Origin: Hevea brasiliensis
Lineage: Eukaryota; Streptophyta; Magnoliopsida; Malpighiales; Euphorbiaceae
Assembly: GCF_030052815.1 (NCBI RefSeq)
Contig: NC_079503.1
Span: forward strand, 61,856,735-61,920,734
Reading direction: 5' to 3'
DNA: 64,000 nt
Positions 22,266-34,735 of this stretch are shown one piece after another. Under the pieces are notes generated by a model that saw only the letters and a program-made list of their open reading frames with translations, was not told the DNA's origin and searched no databases. The first letter of the stretch is position 1; the number at the start of each line of letters is the position of its first letter. A program made the position numbers and the translations under genes.

Positions 22266-23919
22266 CCTGCATGCAACACTGTAGAAAAAAAGGTGGTGAT
22301 TATCGTGGAAAGACTCTGGACTTTGATTCAGTTTTGCTGCTTGTCATTTAGAGCTTTCAAAGTGCTGAGAAACTTTAGAAACCAATTTTCTGAAGTATTT
22401 CATCAAAAGGAGCTCTAAATCCTGAGATTTTCATTTTCAATACCTGTGCACTACTCTGTGAAACTATCTTCGCACTGCCTCATTCCCATCACTTTAGTGT
22501 CTGTGCATTGCCTTCTGAGCTCAACCTCATTTCGCTTTATTCCTATTACCTCTGGTAAGCTCAAGCTCTGTGGCCGTCAGCTTTCACCTTTCTAAGATTT
22601 GTGGGTACCGGAGTCAGCTCTCCTGTCTCCCTAACTTTCCATAGGTAAGCGTCTAAACTGTCATTTTGTTGAATATCCTTTGTAACACGCCTCACCCGAC
22701 TACAGTGTAGCCAAGCAAGGCGTGCTACATTCAGTGCCGGAGCACCCTATCTTATCTTACTTTATTCCTTTAATAATTTGATCTCGTTATATTTTAATAT
22801 CAATTATTTTTAAACGGAGAAACCAGCAGAGTTTTTCCTATTTTATTATCAGTTGGCGTACTTCACTATTACCTGCTTGAAATTTTCAATAATATTTTAC
22901 AATAAAAATCTCAACAATTATTCTCATAATTCACATCTCATTCATATATCTCAATTTCATATTCATTTCCATGCATTTCCATTCATGCACAATTTATGTA
23001 TATAAATTCTCAAGTTTTATTAATTTATATGATTTATAGACTGATTACATAAATTTATAATTTACATGATCTACAAATTAATTACAGTTCCATAATCTAT
23101 ATTTCAACATACAATTCATAGTTTACATTACAAATAATAACTAATTATAATGTACAAAATACATAATATGATCTATATGGGCCCTATCTACATGCATTGC
23201 TGAGGAGGTGACAACCTTGAACACTCTGTAGATCAGAACTCCAAAATCTCTGGTTGGTATTCGCTATGCTTTAACTTCAGTACCTGCGCGAGGAAACAAA
23301 TCCATCGCGCTAAGCATTGCTGCTTAATGGTGTAATAATATAACAAGGAAATAATATAACAAGTAAAAATAATTGGAGCATATTTTCTATACTCAAGAAT
23401 TTTACTGGTTTCATATGAAATTTTCTATACAATATATAATTCGTCCTTTATGTTGCTCTCTAGAATCACTTCTTTCATAAGTTTACAATAATCATTTATA
23501 TCATGTACAAATAAATCTAAAATTCATACTTATATTCTTATGAAAGTCACATTTGTATTGTTATTTAAGTTATAATTCTTCTACTAGTCTTTTTATCACT
23601 TCTTTGATACCTTCTAAGTTGTTTATAATCATTTCGTAATATTTAAAATTTTTAGAACTAGTTTAATTTACTTCAGATCATTCTAAGGAACAAATTTTTG
23701 AAGCTAATCTAATTTATTTCAGAACTTCTTCTCATTTATTTACTTTCTAGCATTTTTAATTACTAATATTCATAACTTATTTTAATAAATTAGACTGCCC
23801 AAGTAACCTAGGACAGGCTGACTAAACTGGATAAAGGGTCGTTGGCACTGGACACTGCGGTGCCTCGGGCCGTCATACCATGGGACGCAGAACGTCAACC
23901 ATGTATGCATTCAGTATGG

Positions 23920-24040
23920 CTAAAAAGCCATGATAACACATAATCGGGCATAAAGCCATGAGTGCGGGCATAAAGCCATAAATACGGGCATAAAGCCATG
24001 AATACGAGCATAAAGCCATGAATACAGACATAAAGCCTTT
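23920..24040 (-). repeat. 20-21 bp tandem repeats in the TGTAACACC-family LTR
   Basis: About five units of GGCATAAAGCCATGAATACG. The same array in plus orientation occurs in LTRs 1, 2 and 3 of the triple element with 4, 5 and 5 units. A degenerate trace is at 14840-14960 in the other minus-strand solo LTR. Confidence 0.85.
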
Positions 24041-26035
24041 CGCAGTACTGGTAAAACAATACCCTATTGGCATGCCAATCTATCCAATCTGACGCACATG
24101 TCTAGGCAATACAATGGCACATAATACCATTAAGAGTTTATATGTTTCATCATTTCATTATATTTTTCATTTATATTTTTATAGTATTCTAATTTTATTT
24201 ATAATGGAAACATAATTTCCAAATTCACATTTCTAGGTAATTTATGCATTCATCGTAATATTCATACTAATTACAATTCACATTCATTTAATCTCATGTA
24301 CCATTGACATTCAAAACATCTTTCCTTTCTCTCTTGATTGGAACCTAAATCCCAAGTAACACTTTTATCACATTTATTCATTCAACAATCTATTCATGTA
24401 AGGTACATTTCATACTTTAAGTTGTATTGCTAATATATTATGAACTCTATTGGTGTTGGGAGTATAAGTCTCAACAATCCATCTAGGTTAATTTCATTTC
24501 ATATTCAAGTGGTATCACTCATGTTTTATTAAACCTACTAGTAATGGGAATACAAATCTTAATTATATATTCACATAACTTAAATGTTCATTAAGTCATT
24601 TAGGTAAATTACTATTTCTATTCCAAGTAATCCATGAACATTTCATAGATTCTAAATTTCATACCTTAATTTCCTCTACCAATTTAGTTATTACACTTTG
24701 TGTCTTTGTATTACTATTCATATTACTATTCACTCAAATTATTGACTTTTTAATAAATAATAAATTTATTGAACCTAAGTTCATCAAGATACCACATTTT
24801 GTATTTTATTTTTGTTGATATTAATTTTCAATACCATTTCAAAGCTTATCTTATGTTATTCAAAATTTTCAGATTTCATACCCTAGGTTTACTGTTCCAT
24901 TGGTCATTTGTACAGTAGGAATTTGACAAAATTATCTCCATAAAAGTTGTTCCTTATTGTGTCTAGTTACATTTCTTTTTTTGAATCACTCCATTTGGAG
25001 TGTTGTAGCTCAAGTTATGGCCTAAACACCATAACTGGCCGGATTGGACAGAATCCAGAATTCTGGGCAAAACTGGTTCTGGTAGATTTGGTGACCTAAG
25101 CTTGGTTGGCAATTTGAATTGGTTAGGTTCAGAATTTGAGTTTATGTTCTTCATGAAAGTTGTAGGGCTATGTCTCAGCTTTCTTCTGGTAAAATTTCAA
25201 GTCAATTGGACCTTTCTACACTGAGTTATGACCAAATGAATAAATACTGTTCATTTGGTCATTTTGCCCAGGTAGAATGCAAGTCACCCGGATTAGGGCA
25301 ATTTTTAGGTCAACTTGGTTTGATTTTCTGGGCAGGGTTTCTTCACTAAAGTTGTGCCATTATGTGTCTAGTTTCATGTCCAATTAGCCTTGTACCAATT
25401 GAACATATGCAACTCCATTTATGGCTGCCCAAACCTGCTGGACTCACAACCAGTCCTGCAGGTCACCAAGGGCAGCATGCCTAAGCTCAACTCCAACGTC
25501 CTTACTCACTTCAATTCCTCCTCACACACATTCAAATGGTCACTAATTGACAATTACAAGGTTAATATACCATTTCATGAGCAAACCCTAATTTGTTTTC
25601 ACAAACCCTAATTTCCAAGTGTCCATTTCATGCTATCATGCCATCTAACACATCTAACACACATAATCCAATATCTAACTCAAGTTTTCTCATCACAAAC
25701 CACTTCTAAACAATTCAAGTCATACAAATCAACAAATCTCATCCTTCCCCCATGGCTGCAAATTTTCATACACACTTCAATATAATTGTTTTGTTCAATT
25801 TTTCAACAAACTCTCATTTAATTAGTCTTCCTAAAAAGGATTAAAAAGAGAGGGAAGTAAGTATAGGCACTAACCTTTTTGAGCTTCACTTAACCTTGAT
25901 TAAACCTCCCTAATCTCTTCTTCTTTGGCTGTCAATAGCTTTTTTTAGGTGAAAGATCAACTTTTTGTGAAGGGACTTGACAATATTGGTGAACAAATGG
26001 AGAGGAAATTTAAGCTTGAAAATGGTGGAAGCTCT

Positions 26036-26056
26036 TCTCTCTCTCTCTCTCTCTCA
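26036..26056. repeat. (CT)n microsatellite
   Basis: Run of CT dinucleotides. A GA run occupies the homologous place in LTR 1 (37888-37904), LTR 2 and LTR 3. Confidence 0.9.
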
Positions 26057-27378
26057 ACGTTTTTGGCTGCCCAAAGGTTGAAGATGCAGATTTTTTTTCA
26101 ATTTTTGGTCTCTTTTATCTCTTTTAATGAGTTTAACAAATTGTGATTGGTGGAGGAAATTTAAATGACATCATATGATGTCATAATTAGCATTTTCTTT
26201 CATTTTCTTTTCTTCTCTTCTCTACTCATTTCCAATTTAATTTTTAACAATATTTATTCATATTTTAGATCATAATAATTATTTACTTAACTAGACAAGT
26301 CGGCCAAAAATCATCTCTGAAGACGAAATGACCAAAATGCCCTCCGTTGGGCTTAACAGACTAAAATTGTCTGTACCGATTGAAAAATTTTTCTAAACTT
26401 TTTCTTGGCATTCTAATGCCATAGAAACCTCAATAACTCTTCTCTGGAGTCCCAAAAATTATTTTATAAATTTTTCTCTGGGTTTAGGGCTCCTAGTTGA
26501 GAGAACCGCAACTTTCCATTGGGTTACCCATCGCTAGGACCCCGGCTCATTTAACTTGGTTGTATTTTATTTCTAAAATTTTTCCTTAATTTTTCTTACT
26601 CTTATTTGAGTTATTTATGACTCCTCACTCTAGTCTAAATATATTTCCAGACATTCTAGTTGTCCAGACCGACAGCGGTTACCGAAACAGTAGAATGTGC
26701 GAAATTACTACAGTGAGGGTGTTACATCCTTGGTCTATTTTCTCCAGTTTTCTTTTAAAGTTTCTTTTATATCCAGTCACACTAAATCTCAGAATAGGTT
26801 ATCTTGGTCCGTAGTTATTTTCTGTGTCTCCTTTTTATTCATTTGTAAATTCCAATTATCATCACCTAGTTTTCATTCCTTTCGAGAGTAGATGTTTGAG
26901 TCATCGGCGACTCGTAATAACTCTAAAGAATATAGGCAGGAGTACTTTAACATGAGAATTTTTGGTCTGAATAAATGAAAAATCATAAAGGAAGATAGGT
27001 GTAGCAAAGGTCGAATAGGTTGAAAACAAGATTAGATCAGGCAAATAAGTCATGAGATCGGGCCTTGGAATGAACCCAGATGAAAAGACAATAGATCGGG
27101 AATCAAGACAAGTTCAGAACTCGAGCGAGCGACTAAAAAGAGATCGGATGTCGCAAACCAGAGAGTTCTGATAAGGCGATCATGCAGAAGATCGGTAAGG
27201 AGTTTGGCCTATCATCCGCCATCTAGTTATAAAGTCCCGTAAGCTAGAAAAAGCTTTACACAGGGGTTTTCCGTGTCTTCAGTATTTCATTCCCGTATAA
27301 AAGGGACCAAGAAAGATCCTTTACCTGAATTCCTAATTCAAAGTTCCTATAAAACACCGCTCTTATTAATATATTAAG

Positions 27379-28100
27379 AGATCGGAGAAGAGTTCTTACC
27401 TAAACTTAGCCTAATTTTTTAACGCAATATATTAAGAGATCGGAGGAGAGTTCTTACCTGAACTCAGCCTAATTTTTTAACGCAATATATTAAGAGATCG
27501 GGGGAGAGTTCTTACCCGAACTCAGCCTAATTTTTTAACGCAATATATTAACAGATCGGGGGAGAGTTCTTACCTGAACTCAGCCTAATTTTTTTAATGC
27601 AATATATTAAGAGATCAGGGGAGAGTTCTTACCCGAACTCGACCTAATGTTTAATGCAACGTATTAAGAGATCGGGGGAGAGTTCTTACCCGAACTCAGC
27701 CTAAATTTTTTTAACGATATATATTAAGAGATTGGGGGAGAGTTCTTACTCGAACTCAGCCTAATTTTTATCGCAATATATTAAGAGATCGGGAGAGAGT
27801 CCTTACCCAAATTCTCAGCTAAAATCTTAATAAAGTATATAGAGATCGGGGGAGAGTTTTTACCCAAATTCTCGGCGAAAATCTTAATGAAATATGTGGA
27901 GATTGGGGGAGAGTTTTTACCCGAAATCCTCCGCTTAAATTTTAATAGAATACATTAAGAGATCGGGAGAGAGTTCTTACCCGAATTCTCTTTGCTTAAT
28001 TTCAAACTAAAATATACTAAGAGATTGGGGGAGAGTTCTTACCCGAGCTCTCGAATTAAATGCTTAATACACCACGGGATCGGCGGGAGAGTTCTTCCCA
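27379..28100 (+). repeat. 58 bp tandem repeats in U5 of copy B (about 13 units)
   Basis: Core GATCGGGGGAGAGTTCTTAC then CCGAACTCAGCC and an AT-rich spacer ending in AATATATTAA. The core pairs TCGGG with CCCGA. The homologous array at 10117-10535 has mostly TCGGA with TCCGA. Confidence 0.9.
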
Positions 28101-28384
28101 AAGTATCTCGAATATTAGGTTGAGACCCGATGGAGAGTCCTCCTCCAAGCACTCATATTTATAGGACAAAAATTTCCCCAAGAATATCACAACTTTAGCA
28201 TTCATATTAACCCCCTAAAAATCTATTACATAATGCCTATTCACTGAAGGGTCATCTCATCTACTCGTGTTCTTAGGCAACACGAAATAGTGAAATATCA
28301 AATATTCCTTTTATCCGTACAAAGGATTAACATCATCCTTCTAACCCTAAGTTATGAATTTATAAAGAGCACAACATTAAATCT

Positions 28385-28588
28385 ACTTGCCCTCGTTGAG
28401 GGACGAGGTGGGGTGCCTAACACCTTTCGCACCCGTATACGGACCCCGAACCTAGAATCTCTGTTTTCGAAGTGGATTTTAATTTTTACAAATGCTTTTC
28501 TTTAATTTCCCTCAAAATTAAAGTGGCGACTCCTCACTTTTCCCACTTCAGTGAGAGTTCGTCCGGCGACCACAAAACCCTTGTAACA
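28385..28588 (+). other. Conserved U5 end block, copy B
   Basis: Same block as 10735-10951 with very few changes (GAGGGACGAGGTGGGGTGCC, CGTATACGGACCCCGAACCT). It includes TGGCGACTCC at 28524-28533, repeating the first ten bases of the true primer site at 28592. Confidence 0.6.
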
Positions 28589-28591
28589 GCT

Positions 28592-28609
28592 TGGCGACTC
28601 CGCTGGGGA
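28592..28609 (+). promoter_or_regulatory. Primer binding site (tRNA-Arg-like), copy B
   Basis: TGGCGACTCCGCTGGGGA, three bases after the LTR end. The first ten bases fit the CCA end of a plant tRNA-Arg as I recall it. Arg-type primer sites are usual in Ogre/Tat elements. It starts minus-strand cDNA synthesis. Confidence 0.65.
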
Positions 28610-29429
28610 TTTTTCACCTTAACCCTGGTTTAGAGGTCTAAAAGCAGATTTAATTTTATGTTCATGTAAAGCCGTAATTAGGGGGCTTAACTTACAAAAT
28701 TTGAAAGTCTTAATATATTGATTATTGTTATTCTCTCTAACCATTTTACTTATTTTGTTTATCATATTTATTATAGCAATCTTCGTCTAAAACTCCCCCC
28801 ATACAGGGAAGAGGTAAATATGTCCCTTCACACACTGATTACTTACACGATGTCCTCACACACTTCAGCCCTATACCCGGGCTTTCTTACACTTTTAGGG
28901 AATAGGAGGGAGTCATGTAGTGGTACCCGTGGGTTTTACCTAGTTAGTATCTGTGAAGGCTTTTGCTCAGATTGGAACTTGTTCCATCTACTGTGATACT
29001 CATAGAATTCTCTTGTTAGTATCATGGTGGTGGAATGAGGCCTTGCTGTATACAATAGGGATATTTGGGAACCTTTGAGCTTTTAGAACTCGAGCTAAAA
29101 TATCACTTAGCTGAAAGCCATAGCAAACTACCTCATAAGATAGAATTAACCAATTAGATAGTACTTATTCGGTATTAGGACTTTCCCTATTCGTAAGACA
29201 AAAGGGACATAATTGCTCTTACTCCACTCCTTCGTTTACTTTTTAATTTTCTTATGTAATTTAAAGATAATTTTGAATTATGTTGATAAGATAATCTGTA
29301 CACCTTCCTACCTTGATAGGTGTAAAGATATCATCACCTTAATTCAAAATTACCTAAATTTATTCTGCTGACCTACTTTCTACAGGTATTGTAAACTGGA
29401 GTCTGTAAAGGATAAATAGAAACTTTAAA
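28610..29429 (+). other. Untranslated leader of copy B
   Basis: About 820 bp with no convincing ORF. It ends with a good splice acceptor at 29385 and the ATG at 29430 in the context TTTAAAATGGCA. Confidence 0.6.
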
Positions 29430-31381
29430 ATGGCATCCTCGAGTCAGTCAATTGAAGGAGTTTCAAGGCAGGAACAGAATGCTAAACAATGGTCCAAACT
29501 AATTCATTGTTCAAAGTCCCTACAGATTGATGACATTGGGGCAGACATTGGCCCATTACCTCCATCGGATCCAAGTAAGGTTGAGGTTAGAATGACTGGT
29601 CTTGAGGATTTATCTTCACTGAGATTGGTACCGGATGTAGTGATGCCGCCTAAGTTTAATGTCTTGGACTTTGACAAGTATATCGGAATTCAGACCTCAC
29701 ATCCATTTGGCCACTTACATAGCCAAAATGTGCGCCCTCACGGAAGATGATTGACTTCTAGTCCATTTCTTTTATGAAAGCCTCTTTAGGACAGCCTTAC
29801 GATGGTGCATACAGCTGGATAGGAGTAAACTACACTCCTAGAAAGATTTGGCTGATGCTTTCCTCAAGTAGTACAAATTCAATTGCGATGTCACCCCGAC
29901 ACAAAGAGACCTTCAAAATCTGGTGCAGAAGGAGAAGGAGAGCTTTAAGGAATATGCACAGAGATGGAAGGAGAAGGCAGCTGATGTATATCCTCCAATT
30001 ACTTATAATGAGCTTTGCTCTCTATTCATCAAAACCCTGAAGGCCCCGTATTTCAATTTAATGATCGGAAATACGTTCAATAGCTTTTCCGACATTATCC
30101 AGGCCGACGAAATAATTGAAGCTAACCTCAGGTTAGGAAGGCTACAGGAATTGACTGAAGAAAACCCCGCAAAGAAAACTGCTAGTTTCGGGAAAAAGAA
30201 GGAAGGTGATGTACACTCTATCACTAGACAAGCTCAACCACCACTCCATCAAAATAACTTTCGACCATACCCTCCAATTCAGGGTCCAATAATAGCAAAT
30301 GTTCCCCCCCCCCTTTTCCAAATTATCCTCACCCTCGCCCACAATATCTACCTCAAGCTGCTTACCACCCCAAACTGCTTGCTCAACCTATTCAATTAAG
30401 ACCACCTGCTCCTCAAACCAACCTAAGACCACCAAGGAATCCTGATCCACCTCTCCCCCTTCCGCTCAGTGAAATCTACCGATACCTATTGGGTATAAAT
30501 CAGATAGTGCCCATCCCCCTTGATCCGGTTCAGCCATCATGTTCTAGGTGGTATGATGTTAATGCCGATGCGAATATAATGGTGGGGCAGTGAGGCATTT
30601 AACTGATAATTGTGGAGCTCTTTGGGGAAGAGTACAGGATCTGATCAGAAACGGATGGTTAAAAATTGAGGGAAAAGGTTGTCTTCCCAACGTCACTTCA
30701 AACTCACTACCCAATCATGGTATAGGCAATGGCGTCAATGTGATAAAACCTTGGGATGAAAGATCAATCTTGGAGGTAAATCAACCGATTCTGCATTTCA
30801 AGGAGATTTTTGCAATTACGGTAAGAGAGGGATATGTATGCCCTCAGGGATTAGGGTCGGAAAGTGATCAACATAATTCATGATGCCTCTACCATGGAGG
30901 AGCGGCCGATCATGAGTTGCACAACTGTGATGAATTTAGGTAGGAAGTTCGGAGAATGCTATCACTCAGAATTTTGAGATGTTAGCAGAGGTCGAGGATA
31001 GAGGATGAAGTGAACACAGCCAGGTTTGGCCGAGATGCCTCTAACTCCAATCCAAGAATAGTCTTTTCTGCTCCCAACACACCAACACCACTAGTACCAC
31101 CAATAACGATCATCCGAACCCCACCTCAACTCCTAGTCACTAATACCCATGCAGTACCTTGGAACTACAACCTCCAAGTATTTACTCAGAGCGCATCCAG
31201 CAGCACTTCAATTCCTACCCTTAACCATACCTACCCTCAACCATACCTACACTCAACCCATCACCTCTCCTAAGCCATGCTTTGCCCCACACTAGCATTT
31301 CAGGTTGACCTATATAAGACCCTCCAACAATACTACTCCCCAACCAAACCCAAAACCTATCACAACCAGTAACTCGCTCCT
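29430..31381 (+). pseudogene. gag: Fused extra-ORF N-terminus / gag, copy B
   Basis: ATG 29430 begins 'MASSSQSIEGVSRQE', probably the N-terminus of the extra ORF. After about 55 codons it joins in frame to gag near 29600 ('LEDLSSLRLVPDVVMPPKFN'). Copy A shows that over 1.8 kb (coiled-coil ORF, spacer, gag N-terminus) is missing here. A frameshift near 29690 follows, then gag continues ('ESFKEYAQRWKEKAADV', 'NTFNSFSDIIQADEIIEANL'), a Pro-rich part and CHHC motifs at 30569-30613 (one His is Asn) and 30884-30928. Interrupted at 31381 by a nested insertion. Confidence 0.8.
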
Positions 31382-34299
31382 TGTAACACCCCTATGTTCG
31401 GTAGTGCGTTCTACTGTTCCGGTGACCAGTGTCTGTCCGGACAGCTAGAATGCCTAGAACTACACTTAGATATAGATGAGAAGACATAAAATAATGAAAT
31501 ACAAGAAAAGAAAATACAAGAAAAATAAAGGAAAAATAATAGCAATGAAATGTAACCAAGTTAAACGAGCCAAGAACCCTGGCGATGGGTGACCGCACTG
31601 GGAAGTCGCGGCGTGGACCGTTGACTAGCCCTGAACCACGGAGAATCCTAGAAAATATTTTTAAGACATAATTAAAGACGTATTGAAGTATAAATACCAT
31701 TAGAAATATCAAAGAAAAATTAATTAATTAGTACAAAGAAAAGTGAGAAATTGAGAAAACGGACAAATTCGGTGTTACTGAAAAATTGGGAATGCAACTC
31801 GAACAGGGGCATTGTGGTCATTTGACACCCCAAGTTGTCTTTTGACCTAAATATCCATTAAAAATACATGATATTACACTTGGAAAATGTCATGAAAAAT
31901 TAAATTGGTAGTACCTAATGTAAATAGCAAAAGATAGGAGCTTAATGTGGGAATAAGGAAACTTAAGAATAAACAAACATTATATTCTCACTTAGTGCTC
32001 CACTCACACCTAAAGTGGACCACTAAACCTTCATTTGGACAGCATATTTTCATCTTCTTCAACCTCCCAAAAAACCAGCCGAAATTGAAGGATGAAAACC
32101 TCCATGGCCGAATTGTCCCAAGCTCCATGCAACCATGAATCCCACCTCCATTCCATTTGATTCCTTCACAAAAGTTGTTCTACACCACTTGGGCAGTAGA
32201 TAAGCAGCAAGAAGATCAAGTTTAGTCAAGGTTTTAAAGAGTTTCCAAAGTAGTAAGTATGTGTTTTTTATTATTGTTTCATTAAACCTTGTGTGGATGT
32301 TATGGGTAGTTGAATTGTGGAAGGATTTTTGAGGTTTGATGAGTTAAGGGAGAGGTATATTTTTGGCAGCCATGGAACTTCAATAAGGGCAGTTTATCTT
32401 TGCATGTAAATGATAGATTAAAGTATTGATGAAGTGTTTATGTGTGTAGGATTAAATTGGGTGATGTATACTAAGTCTATGTGAAAGTACACTTGATTTT
32501 GGAAGCTTGAAAGTTAAGTCAAAGAGAGGTACAATTCAGCAAACTTGAAGTGTATATCAAGATATGTTATTTTGTGGTTTGGTTTATGAAATTATATTGT
32601 TGAATTATGGTACTTGTTATGGCAGCATGTACATGTGTATGAAGGTGTGAGTTTGGACATGTAAATGAGCTAGGTTATGTGATTAAATTATTTGTAATTT
32701 GAACTTGGAAAATTCTGTACTATAATGTGCATATTGAGTGTGGTTACAAGCTGCCAAAATGACCAAAAAAGTGTTGTGAAATGTGTTAATGGTAAGGTAC
32801 AAAACAGAAATGACATGTAAGAGTTAACTTGGTAGGCATAGGATGTGTATTTGATGAGTGATGAACAATGAATAGCAGGGCAGTGTGTGTTTTGGCTTAG
32901 AACCTTAAGTGTGTGGCTACAATTGGTATGAGACCAATTGGAGGTGAAACTAGGCACAAAAAGTGCCAACTTTCATGTAGGAAGCTTACCAAAATTCTGC
33001 TTGGAAGGTAACTTGAAAAATGACCAAATCCGGATTAGTGCATTTAAGGCCTGAAAATTGACTATTTGGGCAGCAGTTAGTGTTTTGGCCATAACTCACT
33101 CAAAACAGGTCCAATTGACCTCAAATTTTTACCATGAATAGTTGAGACATATATCTACAAGTCTTATGAAGACACCAAAGCCCAGAAATGGCCAGAACCA
33201 AGCCAAATAGCTTGCACAAGTTCAGGTCCAAAAAATGGCCGAATCAAAAGTGACCTAAAAATGACCTAAAGTGACCATTTTGGTACATTTTGACCAGTAA
33301 TAGTAAAATGACCATAACTTGGTCTAGTAAACTCAGAATGACCTGAAATTTTGCCCTGCGTGCAATAAGACATAGATCTACAAGTTTGTAGTTTTGACCG
33401 AAACCCGAAAAGCGAGGGAACTAGGTCATCCGGCTAGGTCAAATTAGTATATCGGAATCCGACAAATTGCAATAAAACGCAATATACATGAAAATAAATT
33501 TGGTAACATGTACCAATACTAAAAGGCTACAAATGTGACATATTGGTAACATTAAAACCTAATTCACCTAGACTGCATCGAGGGTCAACATCTTAGGTTG
33601 ACTAAGGAAATAATATAATTCAATAAATTAAGTATTAAGCCTTATTGTTATAGACGGTTTAAATGAGTACTGAAACACTTCAAATTGTGTGTTTCAGTTA
33701 GCAAAGACTCAGGGAAAGGGAAGGAAACACTGAGTCAGAGGCAAGAGACAGTTATCAGAGGTTTGTGCACAATAGTTATTTCTTTTGAATTTTTCAATTG
33801 AAATAAATTATGATTATTTGTAAGTTATTGTTTTAAATTGTGTTTGTGCACAATAATTTTGATTTCTTATTTTCTACTTAAAAATTTATTTGAACATTAT
33901 AGTTTTAAATTGTGTCTGTGCACAATACTTTTTATATTCACTACTTTTACTAGCAAATTTATTTGGAGAAATGAGTTATGAATAATTTTTGATTGTTTTG
34001 GTTTTGGGAATATTATTTGAAAATTATTGTGTTGCCAACTTTGCAAATGAAAATTTTGAGATAAAATGTGATTTGTGGTTTGTATGAAATATTGTGATTT
34101 GAAATTATTTTGATTCATACTTGGCATGACAGTGTGATTATATTCCTCCTTCTTTGACTTGCCAGTCTGAGGTGAGTGTGGATGAGTACTCATTATTTAG
34201 CTAGCTTCCTCCCTCATTGATTTCGATTATTGGGGTGAGTGTGTTTTGTCGTGGTGTACAACACGGCATGTGCGGAAAAAATTATGTCATGGCCTAAAT

Positions 34300-34630
34300 T
34301 GTGTTATTGATTGGCAAAACTGTATTATTCAGTTATTTGATCAAATTGTGTTATTGATTGGCAACACTGTATTATTCAGTTATTTGATCAAATGGTGCTA
34401 ATGATTGGCAAAACTGTGTTATTCAGTTATTTGATCAAATTGTGTTATTGATTGGCAACACTGTGTTATTCAGTTATTTGATCAAATTGTGTTATTGATT
34501 GGCAACACTGTATTATTCAGTTATTTGATCAAATAGTGTTATTGATTGGCAAAACTGTATTGTTCAGTTATTTGATCAAATTGTGTTATTGATTGGCAAA
34601 ACTGTATTATTTAGTTATTTGATCAAATTT
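34300..34630 (+). repeat. 47 bp tandem repeat (7 units)
   Basis: Unit contains TGTTATTGATTGGCAAAACT and TATTCAGTTATTTGATCAAA. Units differ by one or two bases. It lies about 100 bp from the copia insertion point. Confidence 0.92.
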
Positions 34631-34735
34631 GTGTTATATGAACTTTGTAAATTGTAAAATGGAATTGTGAATTATTTAATTTGTGAATTGTCAATAAAAG
34701 ATTTATATATCGTATTTCAAATTGTTATTGTGCAC

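Larger units (their letters stand above)
22681..26726 (-). mobile_element. Solo LTR of the TGTAACACC family, minus orientation (4.05 kb), in the LTR of copy B
   Basis: Plus strand begins TGTAACACGCC and ends GGGTGTTACA with perfect TCCTT duplications (22676-22680, 26727-26731). Its minus strand matches the start of the 37215 LTR (CACATTCTACTGTTTCGGTA) and its end (GGCTACACTGTAGTCGGGT). No internal domain is present. It holds the GCCATGAATACGGGCATAAA tandem repeats and a (CT)n run. It interrupts the LTR of copy B just after the putative splice donor. Confidence 0.93.
17943..28588 (+). mobile_element. 5' LTR of copy B (about 6.6 kb without nested LTR)
   Basis: Begins TGTAGACACC and ends CCTTGTAACA next to a primer binding site. 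It shares order and content with the solo LTR at 5004-10951: minus-strand gene, minus-strand small ORF, plus TATA box, splice donor, tandem repeats, conserved U5 block. An LTR of this size that encodes antisense genes is unusual. 17943-18588 and 21620-22250 contain no feature that I can name beyond homology to the other LTR. Confidence 0.9.
22645..29385 (+). other. Putative leader intron of copy B (LTR donor to pre-gag acceptor)
   Basis: Donor ATAG|GTAAGC at 22645 and acceptor TTTATTCTGCTGACC...CTTTCTACAG at 29385, which includes a plausible CTGAC branch site and pyrimidine tract. Without the nested solo LTR the intron is about 2.7 kb. It would remove the U5 repeats, LTR end and primer site, leaving a short leader before the ATG at 29430, which has an A at -3 and a G at +4. 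Inference only; full-length genomic RNA would have to stay unspliced. Confidence 0.4.

Noticed and set aside
27379..28100. CRISPR-like regular repeats
   Set aside because: Plant retroelement U5 tandem repeats; the whole unit is repeated and no unique spacers exist.
17943..28588. This LTR as the 3' LTR of copy A, shared in a tandem A-LTR-B structure
   Set aside because: The internal part of A ends 152 bp earlier in unrelated sequence, lacking the polyprotein end and a purine tract, while the right side has a proper primer site. It is best read as the 5' LTR of B.
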